From contig JABCZG010000005.1 in the NCBI GenBank assembly GCA_013289835.1, positions 178,998 to 242,997 on the forward strand: a stretch of DNA of 64,000 nucleotides, read 5' to 3'. The translations under genes were made by a program, and so were the position numbers. Under the pieces are notes generated by a model. It had not been told where the DNA came from. It did not search any database and saw only the letters and a list, made by a program, of their open reading frames with translations. This document shows, in pieces, positions 6,830-15,994 of this stretch. Source of the stretch: Acidobacteriota bacterium. GTDB taxonomy: Bacteria; Acidobacteriota; Terriglobia; Acidiferrales; UBA7541. Numbering within the stretch: position 1 is the stretch's first letter; every line of letters starts with the position of its first letter.

Positions 6830-8899
6830 TCAGTGGCTGCCGCCGTGATCGTCGCCGTCGTGATCGCCATCGTGGTGTCCGAAGTCGAACAGGTCGAAGA
6901 GATCGCCAATGGCCGGGCTATTCAGCGGTACATAAGGATTGTCGTCGTCGGCGACGGGGTTGGGGAAGTTGTCGCGGCTGCGGTGCGTAAGCGGCTTCAG
7001 ATCCCAATTCCTCTCAATGAATTTGAGGACGGAAACGTGATCGGAGTAAACGTGGCTGATGTGGCCGCCACGGGTGTATGGCGAGACAGCGATCATGGGA
7101 ATACGCGGCCCGTCGCCGAAGAAGTCGAGCGGCTGGATGTAGCCGGAATCGTAGAAGCCGCCGCCCTCGTCCATGGTGATGAAAAGAACGGTGGACGCGA
7201 ACAGCTCTTGATTGGCAGTGAGGTGGTCCATGATTTTCTTGACCATGCCCTCAAAGAGGTCTTCCTTCGACGAAGCTGGGTGACCGTCGAGCAGGCCGTC
7301 CGGCTTGACGAAGGAGACTGCCGGGAGTGTGCCGTTGTCGACGGCGTTAAAGAAATCAATGGTGTCCTTGATGTGCGCGGCGCGCTGCGTTGCGTTGCCC
7401 ATGATGGAGTTGGTGTAGGATTCGAAATTGCAGATGTTGCAGTAGGCCGCGCCAATGAGGATGGTCGGATCGGTTGTACTTCCACCCGCCTCCTTGATCT
7501 TGGTGAGCGCCACGGCGGCGTTGTACGCTCCGCCGTAATAGGCCCAGCTAATGCCCTTCTCGTTGAGCGCATCGCCGATCATGCGGTTATTGACCGGCGG
7601 AATGGAGCCCCCGCCAGCAATTCCCTTGGTGTCCACGGTGCCATCCGGCAAGAAGCCCGGGTTGTCGTTGTTGACCATGTAGAAATGGTTTTTCTCGCAG
7701 TTCGGATTTGGATGATAGGGGAGCGTGGCGAGATAGTCGCGAATCGGAGCGATGCCGGGCTGTGTGGGATCGGCGCATTCCGTGAAGTTGCCGTCGAAAT
7801 TGATGTCCACGATGTATTGGTCGTTTGAGCCCGCGATGGGATTGGGATTGGCGATATGGGATGGCGGCATGGTCGGATTGCCATTGCCATCGGACCAGAA
7901 GATGGCGTCGCCGCTGCCCAGCAAGATGTGGTTTTGACCTGTGCCACCCATGGTCGCTTGATGGTAATTGTCGCTCATGGAGTATTCATCGGCGAGCTTC
8001 TTGAGCTCCGGAACATCTCCCGCCTGCATGTTGTAGAAGCCCATGGAGTTGCCCTCGCCATTGTCATCCACAAGGCCAGCCGTGATAAAGCTGAACGGAT
8101 CCGGTTCACTGGTGTAGTTGGAGATGACAAAGGGATAGAGGTCGCTCAAGCACCCGGAGGGATTCCGCCGCGTGGCATTGCGGATATTGCAATCCGATTG
8201 CTGCCACATCTCGAAGAGCCGGTGCGTGGTGTCGCCGGTGTAGGAATCGTAGGGCAGCGTTGCTCCCTTAAGCGGGAACGGCCCGTTCGGCAGGTTGTTG
8301 AAATTCGCTACTCGCGTGTCGGCATCCAGAATCTCGAGAGTTACGGGATCGAGAAACTCGGCCGTTTGTTCCGCGCCAGACGCGCCGGTGGTCAACAATG
8401 GCAAATCGGCGACTTCGAGCGACGGCTCAATGGCTGCCAAGAGAGGAGTGGGAGTCGCAGCGGGAAACGGAGGTGGTTCGCCCGTGACGGGGCTGGGCGA
8501 AAAATTCAGGCTCGGCTCGGGCAGCGTCGTGTATGGCGCCTTCTCCGAGTCATCGAGGCTGATGTAAAATTCTGTTTTGAAAGGCGGCATCGCCTGGAAT
8601 TGGGCTGCTTTGGAGAAATGCGTGCCGGGCGTGCCGTCCGCGTTGATGATTCCCTCGGACAACAAGTTCTTCACAGATTCGCCATGCTTGGGCTTGTAGG
8701 TGGCGAAGAGATGATCAAACGTGCGGTTTTCGCCAATCAGCACAATGACGTGCTTGATGGGACTGCGGGTATGGTCTTTCTCATCAGCCTGGAGCGAGCC
8801 GACGAGCGGCCCTCCTAAGCAGAACTGGAACACGGTTACTGCAACGAATGCTACGCGAAGTCCATGAAAGCACTTCGAGACGGTCTTCCTCAAAGACAT
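6830..8899 (-). CDS. Secreted phosphoesterase (acid phosphatase / phospholipase C family)
   Basis: 689 aa from the ATG at 8899, which has an excellent ribosome-binding site (AAAGGAG). An upstream in-frame ATG at 8965 is less likely. A signal peptide (about residues 1-38) precedes KHVIVLIGENRTFDHLF, the N-terminal motif of the PF04185 family; Glu57, Asn58 and Thr60 are likely metal or nucleophile positions. Further family motifs are DNYHQATMGGTGQNH and ITMDEGGGFYD. The last residues form a His/Asp/Gly tail (HHDGDHDGDDHGG). It should hydrolyse phosphate esters in the periplasm or outside; substrate unknown. Confidence 0.85.
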   Translation of the reverse strand: MSLRKTVSKCFHGLRVAFVAVTVFQFCLGGPLVGSLQADEKDHTRSPIKHVIVLIGENRTFDHLFATYKPKHGESVKNLLSEGIINADGTPGTHFSKAAQFQAMPPFKTEFYISLDDSEKAPYTTLPEPSLNFSPSPVTGEPPPFPAATPTPLLAAIEPSLEVADLPLLTTGASGAEQTAEFLDPVTLEILDADTRVANFNNLPNGPFPLKGATLPYDSYTGDTTHRLFEMWQQSDCNIRNATRRNPSGCLSDLYPFVISNYTSEPDPFSFITAGLVDDNGEGNSMGFYNMQAGDVPELKKLADEYSMSDNYHQATMGGTGQNHILLGSGDAIFWSDGNGNPTMPPSHIANPNPIAGSNDQYIVDINFDGNFTECADPTQPGIAPIRDYLATLPYHPNPNCEKNHFYMVNNDNPGFLPDGTVDTKGIAGGGSIPPVNNRMIGDALNEKGISWAYYGGAYNAAVALTKIKEAGGSTTDPTILIGAAYCNICNFESYTNSIMGNATQRAAHIKDTIDFFNAVDNGTLPAVSFVKPDGLLDGHPASSKEDLFEGMVKKIMDHLTANQELFASTVLFITMDEGGGFYDSGYIQPLDFFGDGPRIPMIAVSPYTRGGHISHVYSDHVSVLKFIERNWDLKPLTHRSRDNFPNPVADDDNPYVPLNSPAIGDLFDLFDFGHHDGDHDGDDHGGSH

Positions 8900-9051
8900 G
8901 CGTTCTCCTTTCTCGTACGATTCGGGTAAGGACCCATTAGGGCCTCGTGAGAGTGAGGTGCGCATATTACAACGAGGTTGCGTTCAGGTGAGAGAAGAGT
9001 GAAATGAACTCGGATACTGGTAGTGCCGGAACTGGGAACGGGCGCAAACAC

Positions 9052-9078
9052 AAAAAGGCGAGCTTGCGCCCGCCTTTC
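9052..9078 (-). terminator. Terminator of rpsT
   Basis: On the minus strand AAAGGCGGGC, a GCAA loop and GCTCGCCTTTTT form a 10-base stem with one mismatch and a T run, about 35 bases past the rpsT stop. Confidence 0.85.
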
Positions 9079-9111
9079 GAAAATTTTACAAGAGTGAACA
9101 GCTAACGCGGG

Positions 9112-9417
9112 TTACTTGGCGGTCTTGGCCGCGAGTCCGTTGTGGGCGAGGGTCAGGCGCGATTTGTAGCGGTTGCCGGTGTTCTCGTGGAGCACGCCTT
9201 TGCTGATGGCCTGGTCGATCGCCGACATGGTGGGATGAAGAAGATTGCCCGCGGCAGTGGCGTCACCGGCGGTGATAGCGGTGCGCAGGCGGCGCATCAT
9301 GGTGCGGACGCGAGTGCGGTTGGCGCGGTTGACTTCGGCGCGCTGGAGAGATTGCGCCGCGCGCTTCAAAACTGACTTCTTTTTCTTCTTAACTTTGGTA
9401 GCCTGTCCCTGCGCCAT
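9112..9417 (-). CDS. rpsT: 30S ribosomal protein S20
   Basis: 101 aa, very basic. The Lys-rich start (KVKKKKKSVLKRAAQSLQ) and three-helix pattern with NRANRTRVRTMMRRLR, GVLHENTGNRYKSRLT are characteristic of S20, which binds 16S rRNA early in 30S assembly. The start has a clear AAGGAG ribosome-binding site six bases upstream. Monocistronic. Confidence 0.96.
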   Translation of the reverse strand: MAQGQATKVKKKKKSVLKRAAQSLQRAEVNRANRTRVRTMMRRLRTAITAGDATAAGNLLHPTMSAIDQAISKGVLHENTGNRYKSRLTLAHNGLAAKTAK

Positions 9418-9451
9418 CTATTGCTCCTTGTAGGTATCGCTCAAACTTCTA

Positions 9452-9480
9452 ACGTTAAACGAGGCGCAAGGCTTTGTCAA
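9452..9480 (-). promoter_or_regulatory. Putative sigma-70 promoter of rpsT
   Basis: On the minus strand a perfect -35 TTGACA is followed after 17 bases by TAACGT, about 35 bases before the rpsT start. The -10 match is poor, so the call rests mainly on the -35 box and spacing. Confidence 0.5.
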
Positions 9481-9518
9481 ACGAGCTTAAAGGGTGGTGA
9501 CGGTTTCCGATCACGTAA

Positions 9519-9965
9519 CTATTTTGTCTGCTCGTTGACGCCACTAGCCTCTCGCTTTCGAGCCAACGCACGAAGCCCCAGAAAGCTGGAGAAATACATC
9601 ACTGCTTGAAATATCGCAATCAGACCCATCTTCCGATAATAGCCAGTGAATAAGCCCGCGACCGGGAAAACGAGAAAGAAGAACGACACCACTCGCAGCG
9701 TGTTCGGAGTCATCAGGCCGCCTCGATTCTTGCGGCCGGTTAACAAACGAGAGCACTTTTCGAGCACCCAGAAGCAACCGAGCAACATGATTAATCCGAC
9801 TACAACGGTGAGAATGGGACTTTTCTCGTTTGGAACAACCAACATCGTTACCGAAGCAAATCCGCAGAATAGCGTCAGCAACGCGAGAACCAGCCCCACC
9901 AGGACTTGAACCCACCGAGGGACCTCTTTCTCGGGGGTTTCTGGAATCGGTAATTCATCTATCAT
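9519..9965 (-). CDS. Hypothetical four-helix membrane protein
   Basis: 148 aa from the ATG at 9965, chosen because GAGGAGGAG lies about 10 bases upstream; the TTG at 9974 is too close to it. Four hydrophobic segments are visible (about residues 20-43, 53-70, 90-107, 112-130), with charged ends facing the cytoplasm. No family is recognised. It lies downstream of the zinc-ribbon gene on the same strand, with a 33-base gap. Confidence 0.65.
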   Translation of the reverse strand: MIDELPIPETPEKEVPRWVQVLVGLVLALLTLFCGFASVTMLVVPNEKSPILTVVVGLIMLLGCFWVLEKCSRLLTGRKNRGGLMTPNTLRVVSFFFLVFPVAGLFTGYYRKMGLIAIFQAVMYFSSFLGLRALARKREASGVNEQTK

Positions 9966-9998
9966 GCGCTGCAAGCTCCTCCTCGTTGCTCATAGCGA

Positions 9999-10715
9999 TC
10001 AATCAACCAACTTGTCGCTGAGCCAGCGGGCGACGACGGTTAGGCCGGCGCCCACCAGGCCGAAACAGCTGGCGTTGCTCCACCATTCGGTGCCGCGATC
10101 ATAATCGGCCAAGGAGGTTTCCAATGCCATCTTCGCGGAAGCGACTTTCAAAGGGAGAGTTGGATCGAGCGGCTTCGGCTCGGCGGCACGTCTGAGCTGC
10201 TCGAGCATCAGCTGCGGCTGCTTCATATCGAGCATGGTGATGGGCGCGTGGCAGTAGGGGCAGGCCGAGTCGGTTTCAAGATTGATGGACGCCCCACAAC
10301 TGGAGCAATTCACAAACTGAACGTTCTGTCGCAACTCCTGGATCTGCCCGGGCGTCAATCGATGGATGAAATTCTTTTCCTTTAAGAACTCGAGAAAGGC
10401 GATGAAGTGGCCGTCATCGGTGGCGCATCGCCAATACGTGAACGGCATGTTGCCCTGCAGGTCGTGCGCCAGCTTCAGCGTCGTTGCACAACGCGGACAT
10501 TGCATCGTGCCAGGAGGCGATGGCTTCGCGGAGGAGGGATGCTCCCCGATGAATTTCATGAGCTTCAGTGTGGAGCCGGGAGAAAGCTTCAGGCTTTCGA
10601 AATGATCGAACCAGAAGGCCTGGCAACCGGCGCAGACATCGATGGCGACCTGTCCGCCCATGCGGGCCTCCAACGTCATCGGAGCCATTTCGGTTTTGCA
10701 GCCGGGGCATTTCAT
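9999..10715 (-). CDS. Multi-zinc-ribbon protein (zf-TFIIB type) with C-terminal membrane segment
   Basis: 238 aa. Cysteine pairs fall in several groups: CPGC and CAGC near the N-terminus (zf-TFIIB type, MKCPGCKTEM and VCAGCQAFWFD), CPRC near residue 72, then CSSC and CPYC near 140-160. A hydrophobic segment (CFGLVGAGLTVVARWL) closes the protein. Such proteins probably bind zinc and sit at the membrane. Function unknown. The start at 10715 (MKCPGC) is preferred to the TTG two codons upstream. Confidence 0.65.
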   Translation of the reverse strand: MKCPGCKTEMAPMTLEARMGGQVAIDVCAGCQAFWFDHFESLKLSPGSTLKLMKFIGEHPSSAKPSPPGTMQCPRCATTLKLAHDLQGNMPFTYWRCATDDGHFIAFLEFLKEKNFIHRLTPGQIQELRQNVQFVNCSSCGASINLETDSACPYCHAPITMLDMKQPQLMLEQLRRAAEPKPLDPTLPLKVASAKMALETSLADYDRGTEWWSNASCFGLVGAGLTVVARWLSDKLVD

Positions 10716-10815
10716 ACACAAATTGTAGCTGGTCGCCCGAGTGTCAATCGCATCGATCGGGGCGGAAGTTCCCTTAGCCCAACTAGTCCGGCTGGCAGCT
10801 CTAACATCTCTAACG

Positions 10816-10855
10816 AAAAGAGAAGCCCCGCCCTCCTGGGGGGAGAAGGGCGGGG
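10816..10855 (-). terminator. GC-rich hairpin, probable terminator of the SH3-type gene
   Basis: On the minus strand CCCCGCCCT pairs with AGGGCGGGG around a 12-base loop, followed by CTTCTCTTTT. It lies 25 bases after the stop of the upstream gene. Confidence 0.6.
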
Positions 10856-10879
10856 AGGGGGAACAGCGTCGAAGCTCTC

Positions 10880-11881
10880 TTATTTGTCGTGGTTGAAGGA
10901 AAGCGGGAATTCATAAATGATGTCGCCGACCGGAACTTTCAGAATGAGTTGCCGGGACTTGGAGTCGCGTTCGAACCACACGGCTCCCGCGGTCTTCTCG
11001 CTGGGCTTCAGCGTGCACTCGCGCAGGGAGAGTTCTTTCACTTCGCGCGCCATGTCCACGAGTGGAGTTTGATTCTTCGCGGCGATCTCTTCGAGCGCCT
11101 GGTGCTGCGCCAAATAATTGGGCGAAGGGTCAGACACGGGAAGTTTGTAAGTCAGGACGAATACATCCCCGCCGGACGTGGAGGAATGCCGCGCAGGCTG
11201 CACGCCGCCGGCTGCGCCAGCGCTGGCCGAAGTCCAAAGAATCTGGTGATTGGCCGCTTTCGCAACGTGCGCGGGATCCTCGTAGCGCAGGGGCTTTATC
11301 AGCGGCGCAATCTCGTCCAGCGAGAGCAACTTCGGCAGCACGTAGACGGATTCTTTACCACTGTTGACCACGGCGACGTTGGCGCGCATTTTCCAGCCGG
11401 TGTCCTGCAGCGAAACTTGAACGGTGACGCCGTTGGCCGTCAGCGATTCCACCAACTCACTGCCATTCATGAACTGGTAGCTGCCCTTTGCGCCTGACTG
11501 CCAGCGGGCGACGCCGTTACTGATCGCGGCGTTGTCGCCGGGAAGTTGTGCTTCGGGCCGCTTGCGGACTGGCCGGGTGAGAAACATATGCGCAACGTAG
11601 CCCTGCTTGCCGTCTTCGGTGCGGATATTGACGGTGTATCCTTCAACGTCAGAGAGCACAGCCACTTCCTGGCCGCATTCCAGATTGGCGACCAGCTGTA
11701 TTGGCAGAGTCTGCTCCTGGTCGGCGGTCATGGGGATGCTCAGGTTCCCGTTGCAGCTGATCTTGCTGGTGAGGGCCGCGCTGTTCGGAGCAGAAGAGGA
11801 ATTCGCGAGTTCTTCAGACCGCGCGGATGAACTGAAAATCATGCTCGCCAAAGTGCCGAATACGATGATTTTGCTTTTCAT
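10880..11881 (-). CDS. Secreted protein with bacterial SH3-like domain
   Basis: 333 aa from the ATG at 11881, which follows GGAAGGGG and begins a clear signal peptide (MKSKIIVFGTLASMIFSSSA). Residues about 60-110 (NLECGQEVAVLSDVEGYTVN, then DGKQGYVAHMFL) resemble an SH3b domain. The remainder is beta-rich with no recognised family. Periplasmic or envelope-associated. Length and context give no specific function. Confidence 0.65.
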   Translation of the reverse strand: MKSKIIVFGTLASMIFSSSARSEELANSSSAPNSAALTSKISCNGNLSIPMTADQEQTLPIQLVANLECGQEVAVLSDVEGYTVNIRTEDGKQGYVAHMFLTRPVRKRPEAQLPGDNAAISNGVARWQSGAKGSYQFMNGSELVESLTANGVTVQVSLQDTGWKMRANVAVVNSGKESVYVLPKLLSLDEIAPLIKPLRYEDPAHVAKAANHQILWTSASAGAAGGVQPARHSSTSGGDVFVLTYKLPVSDPSPNYLAQHQALEEIAAKNQTPLVDMAREVKELSLRECTLKPSEKTAGAVWFERDSKSRQLILKVPVGDIIYEFPLSFNHDK

Positions 11882-12114
11882 GGTCAGGCCCCTTCCCATA
11901 CCCCGAAACGATTTCACAGTTTTGATCTCCGCTTCGATTGGCATCTTCGCGTTCAGGAAGGTTTGCGTCCATAGTGCGTCCGTACCAGAGTACAGGTAAT
12001 GAGAAGAACACTGTCCGAGGTGAGGAAAAAGTTTTCAGATTTCAGTTGTCAGCAATCCATTCTTGGTTTTTAGTTGTACGTCCTTAGTCTTCAAAGGAAG
12101 AGGAAGGGTAATCC

Positions 12115-12942
12115 ATGAGGTCTGTTTTCAAGATCGCCGCTCCACTGCTAGCCACGTTGATGTTTTTCGCAAATAGTCTCCACGCGCAGGCCCCTACGGA
12201 GGCGCCGGCGAAGCCGGCATGCGATTGCGCGGAACTGGCGGACGCCAAGACGCGGCTGGAAGGTGCGGAAAAGCGGCTTAACGATTGGCCGAACCTCGCG
12301 CGTTACCGCGAGGCGAATGCCCAGGTGGCTGCTCCGGCAAAGCACGAGCAGCGGGTGGTGTTCATGGGCGATTCCATCACGGACATGTGGGTGCAGCCGC
12401 GGTTCGGCGCATTTTTCCCGGGCAAGCCATACTTCGGTCGCGGGATTGGCGGGCAGACGACGCCGCAGATGCTTCTCCGCTTTCGGGCAGACGTCATTGC
12501 TCTACAGCCAAAAGTGGTCGTGATTCTTGCAGGAACGAATGACCTATCGGCGAACACTGGGCCCATAACGCTCGAAGAGACCGAGGGCAACCTTGCATCC
12601 ATGGCGGAGCTCGCGCGCGCTCACGGCATTCGCGTAGTGCTTTCCTCCGTGATGCCGGTCAGCAACTACGGACACGATCGCGACGGGAATCCAGTCGACA
12701 TGCGGCAGAAGCGGCCGCCGGAGAAAATTCTGGAATTGAATGCGTGGATCAAGAAATACGTGGCCGAGCAGGGCTATGTGTACCTCGACTATTTTTCGGC
12801 GATGGTGGATGAGCGCGGCCTGCTCAAGAAAGAGCTGAGCGAGGACGGGCTACACCCGAATACGGCAGGATACGCCGTGATGGCCCCGCTCGCGGAAAAG
12901 GCAATCCAGGAATCGTTGAAGAAGAAAGCGCGACGGCATTAG
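12115..12942 (+). CDS. Secreted SGNH/GDSL hydrolase
   Basis: 275 aa with a signal peptide ending near ANSLHAQA. All SGNH blocks are present: FMGDSIT with nucleophile Ser87, GRGIGGQ (108-114), GTND with Asn142, and DGLHPN with Asp244 and His247. It should hydrolyse an ester or deacetylate a carbohydrate in the periplasm. The closest resemblance is to sialate-O-acetylesterase-like or platelet-activating-factor-acetylhydrolase-like SGNH proteins. Monocistronic; a G/A-rich ribosome-binding stretch precedes the ATG. Confidence 0.87.
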   Translation: MRSVFKIAAPLLATLMFFANSLHAQAPTEAPAKPACDCAELADAKTRLEGAEKRLNDWPNLARYREANAQVAAPAKHEQRVVFMGDSITDMWVQPRFGAFFPGKPYFGRGIGGQTTPQMLLRFRADVIALQPKVVVILAGTNDLSANTGPITLEETEGNLASMAELARAHGIRVVLSSVMPVSNYGHDRDGNPVDMRQKRPPEKILELNAWIKKYVAEQGYVYLDYFSAMVDERGLLKKELSEDGLHPNTAGYAVMAPLAEKAIQESLKKKARRH

Positions 12943-13047
12943 ACCAAAATGCCCAAGTTTCGCGTAACGAACCGTTAACTTGACCGCGACGGGTGCCTGC
13001 GCTAGGGTGTAATGAGTTTCTCCCAGAGCAGGCTTCGAAGCGGCTGC

Positions 13048-13068
13048 GCCTGCCCGCCGCAGGCGGGC
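13048..13068. repeat. GC palindrome upstream of phoH
   Basis: GCCCGCC-GCA-GGCGGGC gives a 7-bp hairpin, with an alternative GCCTGC/GCAGGC pairing. This type of short palindrome is usually intergenic, supporting a phoH start downstream of it. Confidence 0.6.
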
Positions 13069-13128
13069 ACAACGAGGAGGAATCCCATCGGCCACCCGGT
13101 TCCGGTTACAGAAAAACCTTCCAATTGG

Positions 13129-14166
13129 ATGCGACGTACCGTTCACATTTCCGGACAAATTGAGCCCTTCTTTGGCACGCTGGACGAAAACGTGCGCTTG
13201 CTCGAAGACTCGCTGCGCGTGCGCACGCATCTGCACGACACGCGGCTGACTATCGAAGGCGAACAAGAGTGCGTGGACCAGGCGGTGAAAATCGTCGAGG
13301 AGTACAACCATTTGACGCGGCACGGGCGCGCGCTCTCCGCCGCGGAAGTGAAGTCGCTGATGCGCGTGGCCACGGACGAACCGCACGAATCGCCGCGCGG
13401 GATGTTCGAGCACAGCCGCGTGCGCTCGTTCGGCAAGAAACAAGTCACGCCGAAGAACGCCAGCCAGAAGCGCTACATGGAGGACATCGAGAAGCACGAC
13501 ATGATGTTCGGCATTGGGCCGGGCGGCACGGGGAAAACCTACATCGCGGTGGCCATGGCGGTGAGCGCGCTGCTGACCAAGCAGGTGAACCGCATCATCC
13601 TGGCACGGCCGGCGGTGGAAGCGGGCGAGCGGCTTGGGTTTTTGCCGGGCACGCTGCAGCAGAAGATCGATCCTTATATGCGCCCGTTGTACGACGCCTT
13701 ATACGACATGCTGGACGCGGACAAACTGGAGCGGTTCTTGGAGAAGGGCATCATCGAGGTTGCGCCGCTGGCGTTCATGCGCGGGCGCACACTCAACGAC
13801 TCGTTCGTGATTCTGGACGAAGCGCAAAACACCACCAGCGAACAGATGAAGATGTTCCTCACACGGCTGGGCTTCAATTCCAAGGCAGTGATCACCGGCG
13901 ACGTAACGCAGATTGACTTGCCGCAAGGAAAAAAGTCCGGGTTGATCGAAGCGTTGGAAGTGTGCGGCAAGATCGAGGGCATCGGCGTGGTGCAGTTTGG
14001 CGAGAAGGACGTGGTGCGGCACAACCTGGTGCAGCAGATTATTCGCGCCTATGAAGAGTATGATGTAGCTCATCCGCAACGAGGCGGAAACAGCGGCAAC
14101 GGCAAAACGGGAACGCCAACGAGAGAATCCGGGAAAGACCAAAATAAAGAAATCCAGCAAGGATGA
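13129..14166 (+). CDS. phoH: PhoH family ATPase
   Basis: 345 aa from the ATG at 13129. An N-terminal KH-like region (HISGQIEPFFGTLDENVRLLE) precedes the P-loop GPGGTGKT (130-137) and Walker B VILDEAQN (227-234), the hallmarks of PhoH/YbeZ. YbeZ is thought to act with YbeY in rRNA or RNA metabolism. The upstream ORF extension to 13012 runs through a GC palindrome and is not PhoH-like. A GAGGAGG box at 13074 sits in front of an in-frame ATC, not a standard start. The gene overlaps ybeY by 4 bases. Confidence 0.88.
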   Translation: MRRTVHISGQIEPFFGTLDENVRLLEDSLRVRTHLHDTRLTIEGEQECVDQAVKIVEEYNHLTRHGRALSAAEVKSLMRVATDEPHESPRGMFEHSRVRSFGKKQVTPKNASQKRYMEDIEKHDMMFGIGPGGTGKTYIAVAMAVSALLTKQVNRIILARPAVEAGERLGFLPGTLQQKIDPYMRPLYDALYDMLDADKLERFLEKGIIEVAPLAFMRGRTLNDSFVILDEAQNTTSEQMKMFLTRLGFNSKAVITGDVTQIDLPQGKKSGLIEALEVCGKIEGIGVVQFGEKDVVRHNLVQQIIRAYEEYDVAHPQRGGNSGNGKTGTPTRESGKDQNKEIQQG

Positions 14167-14612
14167 TCCTGAACCGCCAGAGAAACGTGCGCGTGGCGCG
14201 GCGTCCCCTCGAATCGTTTCTCCGCCGTGTGCAAGCCGAACTGGGGTTCCAGGAAGCGGGTGTCACGATTTGCCTGGTGAGCGACGCGGAGATCGCGCGG
14301 ATGAATGAGACGTTTCGCAAGAAGAAGGGGCCGACTGACGTGCTTTCGTTTCCAAGCGTCGTGCGGCGAAGGCCCGTCCCGCTTCCCCGGAATTCCAATA
14401 AAGGAAAAGTTGCTGAATATTTGGGTGACATCGCCATTTCCCCAGCTACGGCACGGCGCTATGCGAAGAAATCCGGCCGGGAACTGCCGAGCGAGCTTCG
14501 CGTGCTGATTCTTCACGGCGTCTTGCACCTTCTAGGGTACGACCACGAAACGGATCGCGGCCAAATGGACCGCGTGGAACGGAAGCTGCGCGTGAGGCTT
14601 GGATTGGCGTGA
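14163..14612 (+). CDS. ybeY: Endoribonuclease YbeY
   Basis: 149 aa. The zinc-binding signature HGVLHLLGYDHE places His118, His122 and His128 as ligands. YbeY is a metal-dependent endoribonuclease needed for 16S rRNA 3' maturation and 70S quality control. An insertion of about 10 residues (RRRPVPLPRNSNK) sits between the LSFP and LGDI segments. It is sandwiched between phoH and the CBS gene with overlaps on both sides, so the three are co-translated. Confidence 0.93.
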   Translation: MILNRQRNVRVARRPLESFLRRVQAELGFQEAGVTICLVSDAEIARMNETFRKKKGPTDVLSFPSVVRRRPVPLPRNSNKGKVAEYLGDIAISPATARRYAKKSGRELPSELRVLILHGVLHLLGYDHETDRGQMDRVERKLRVRLGLA

Positions 14613-15898
14613 TGAACTTAAGCTGGCTCTACGCGCTCAGTGTCGTGCTGGTTGGCTTTACCCTGCCCATTTTCTCTTACTTGACGCTGATCTACCGGGA
14701 ACTCGGGCGCATGACCACCGGCCGTGTGCACGAGCATCTGGATATTTTCGAAGCGGAAATTGAACCAAAGCTGAAGATCAACCGGCGGAGCGGCGGACGG
14801 ACGTTCCGCATCATGGGGCACTTCATGCTGGCCTTCCTGGTGCTGGAGACCACGCGCGGGGTCGTTTATTTCGTACCGGGCAAGTGGGAATCGTTTGTAC
14901 AGTTCTGCGTTTTCATTGCCCTCGAAGTCGTCATCGCGATGCATTTCATTCCGGACATGCTTTTGTACCGCACGACGGGGCGATGGCTGCTGCCATTGCT
15001 GCCGTTGATCCGCGGCGCGATGTGGTTCGTCTGGCCGGTGCGCGTGTTCCTGGAAGGCGCGGAGTCTCTGGCGCGAATCTCCGAATACGAAGCGGAGAAA
15101 ACGGCGGAGCAGCGCACCGAAGAGGGAATTGAAGCGCTGGTCGAAGCTGCGGAAGAAGAAGGCATCATCGAGCCGGAACAGGCAGACTTGATCGAGCAGG
15201 TTGTGGAGTTCAGCGATAAGCGCGTGCGCGAAGTGATGACCCCACGGCCCGACATTGTGGCTATGTCCGCGGACGCTTCGCTGGAAGAGCTGCACGCAAG
15301 GGTCCTTGAGACGAAGTTCAGCAAGATGCCCGTCTATGAAAAATCACTCGACGATATTTTCGGCGTCGTGTACGCACAGGACCTTTTGCAAATCGCGGAT
15401 CAGGACTTGCTCAAGCGCAAGGTGCGGGAACTCGCGAAGCCGGCATTGTTCATCCCGGAGACCAAAGTAGGTTCGGAGCTGTTGCGCGAAATGCGTCAGA
15501 AAAGCCAGCCTCTGGCCGTGGTCATTGACGAACATGGGACTGTCGCGGGCATCGCCACGATCGAAGACCTGGTGGAAGAAATCGTCGGCGAAAAGGGCAA
15601 CAATGGGAGGCCGCCGGCGCCGGACGTTGTCCGCGAACCGGATGGCGGGCTGGTGATGCGCGGAAGCATGGCGATCGGTGACGTGGAGGAATTGCTCGGC
15701 GTGCAGTTTGGTGACAAATCCGACGAAGCGGTCACAACTCTTGCGGGGCTGCTGAGCCATGCCATGGGAAAAGTTCCCGCGCCGGGCGACAAGATCGAGC
15801 TCGAAGGACATCGCTTCGAGGTCCTGGAAGCGAACCAGAGAAAAGTATTGCGCGTGCGGATTCGCAAGCAGCTGACAGCGGCTCTGGCGAAACCTTAG
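14612..15898 (+). CDS. CorC/HlyC-like CBS-domain membrane protein
   Basis: 428 aa from the ATG at 14612, which shares a base with the ybeY stop; a GTG at 14609 is possible. Three or four N-terminal transmembrane helices (about 5-27, 70-85, 95-120, 130-150) resemble a divergent DUF21 region. They are followed by a CBS pair introduced by VREVMTPRPDIVAMSAD, and a C-terminal CorC_HlyC domain with EVLEANQRKVLRVRI. Such proteins are linked to divalent cation efflux. The ybeZ-ybeY-corC order is widely conserved. Confidence 0.87.
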   Translation: MNLSWLYALSVVLVGFTLPIFSYLTLIYRELGRMTTGRVHEHLDIFEAEIEPKLKINRRSGGRTFRIMGHFMLAFLVLETTRGVVYFVPGKWESFVQFCVFIALEVVIAMHFIPDMLLYRTTGRWLLPLLPLIRGAMWFVWPVRVFLEGAESLARISEYEAEKTAEQRTEEGIEALVEAAEEEGIIEPEQADLIEQVVEFSDKRVREVMTPRPDIVAMSADASLEELHARVLETKFSKMPVYEKSLDDIFGVVYAQDLLQIADQDLLKRKVRELAKPALFIPETKVGSELLREMRQKSQPLAVVIDEHGTVAGIATIEDLVEEIVGEKGNNGRPPAPDVVREPDGGLVMRGSMAIGDVEELLGVQFGDKSDEAVTTLAGLLSHAMGKVPAPGDKIELEGHRFEVLEANQRKVLRVRIRKQLTAALAKP

Positions 15899-15964
15899 GC
15901 TTCCCCGAAGTGGAACACGCGATAGCGCAATGATTTCGCGGGCAGCCCAGAAGCGAAAGTAAAT

Positions 15965-15990
15965 CACGCGCAGACAACGCAGAGAAGAGT
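15965..15990. repeat. CGCAGAG-like intergenic repeat, copy 2
   Basis: ACGCGCAGACAACGCAGAG lies in the spacer just before era and resembles the stretches near 6727 and 41417. Confidence 0.4.
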
Positions 15991-15994
15991 GGCG

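Noticed and set aside
6791..8818. Long plus-strand ORFs opposite the phosphoesterase
   Set aside because: Shadow frames of a GC-rich gene; the minus-strand protein has a signal peptide, a strong ribosome-binding site and family motifs.
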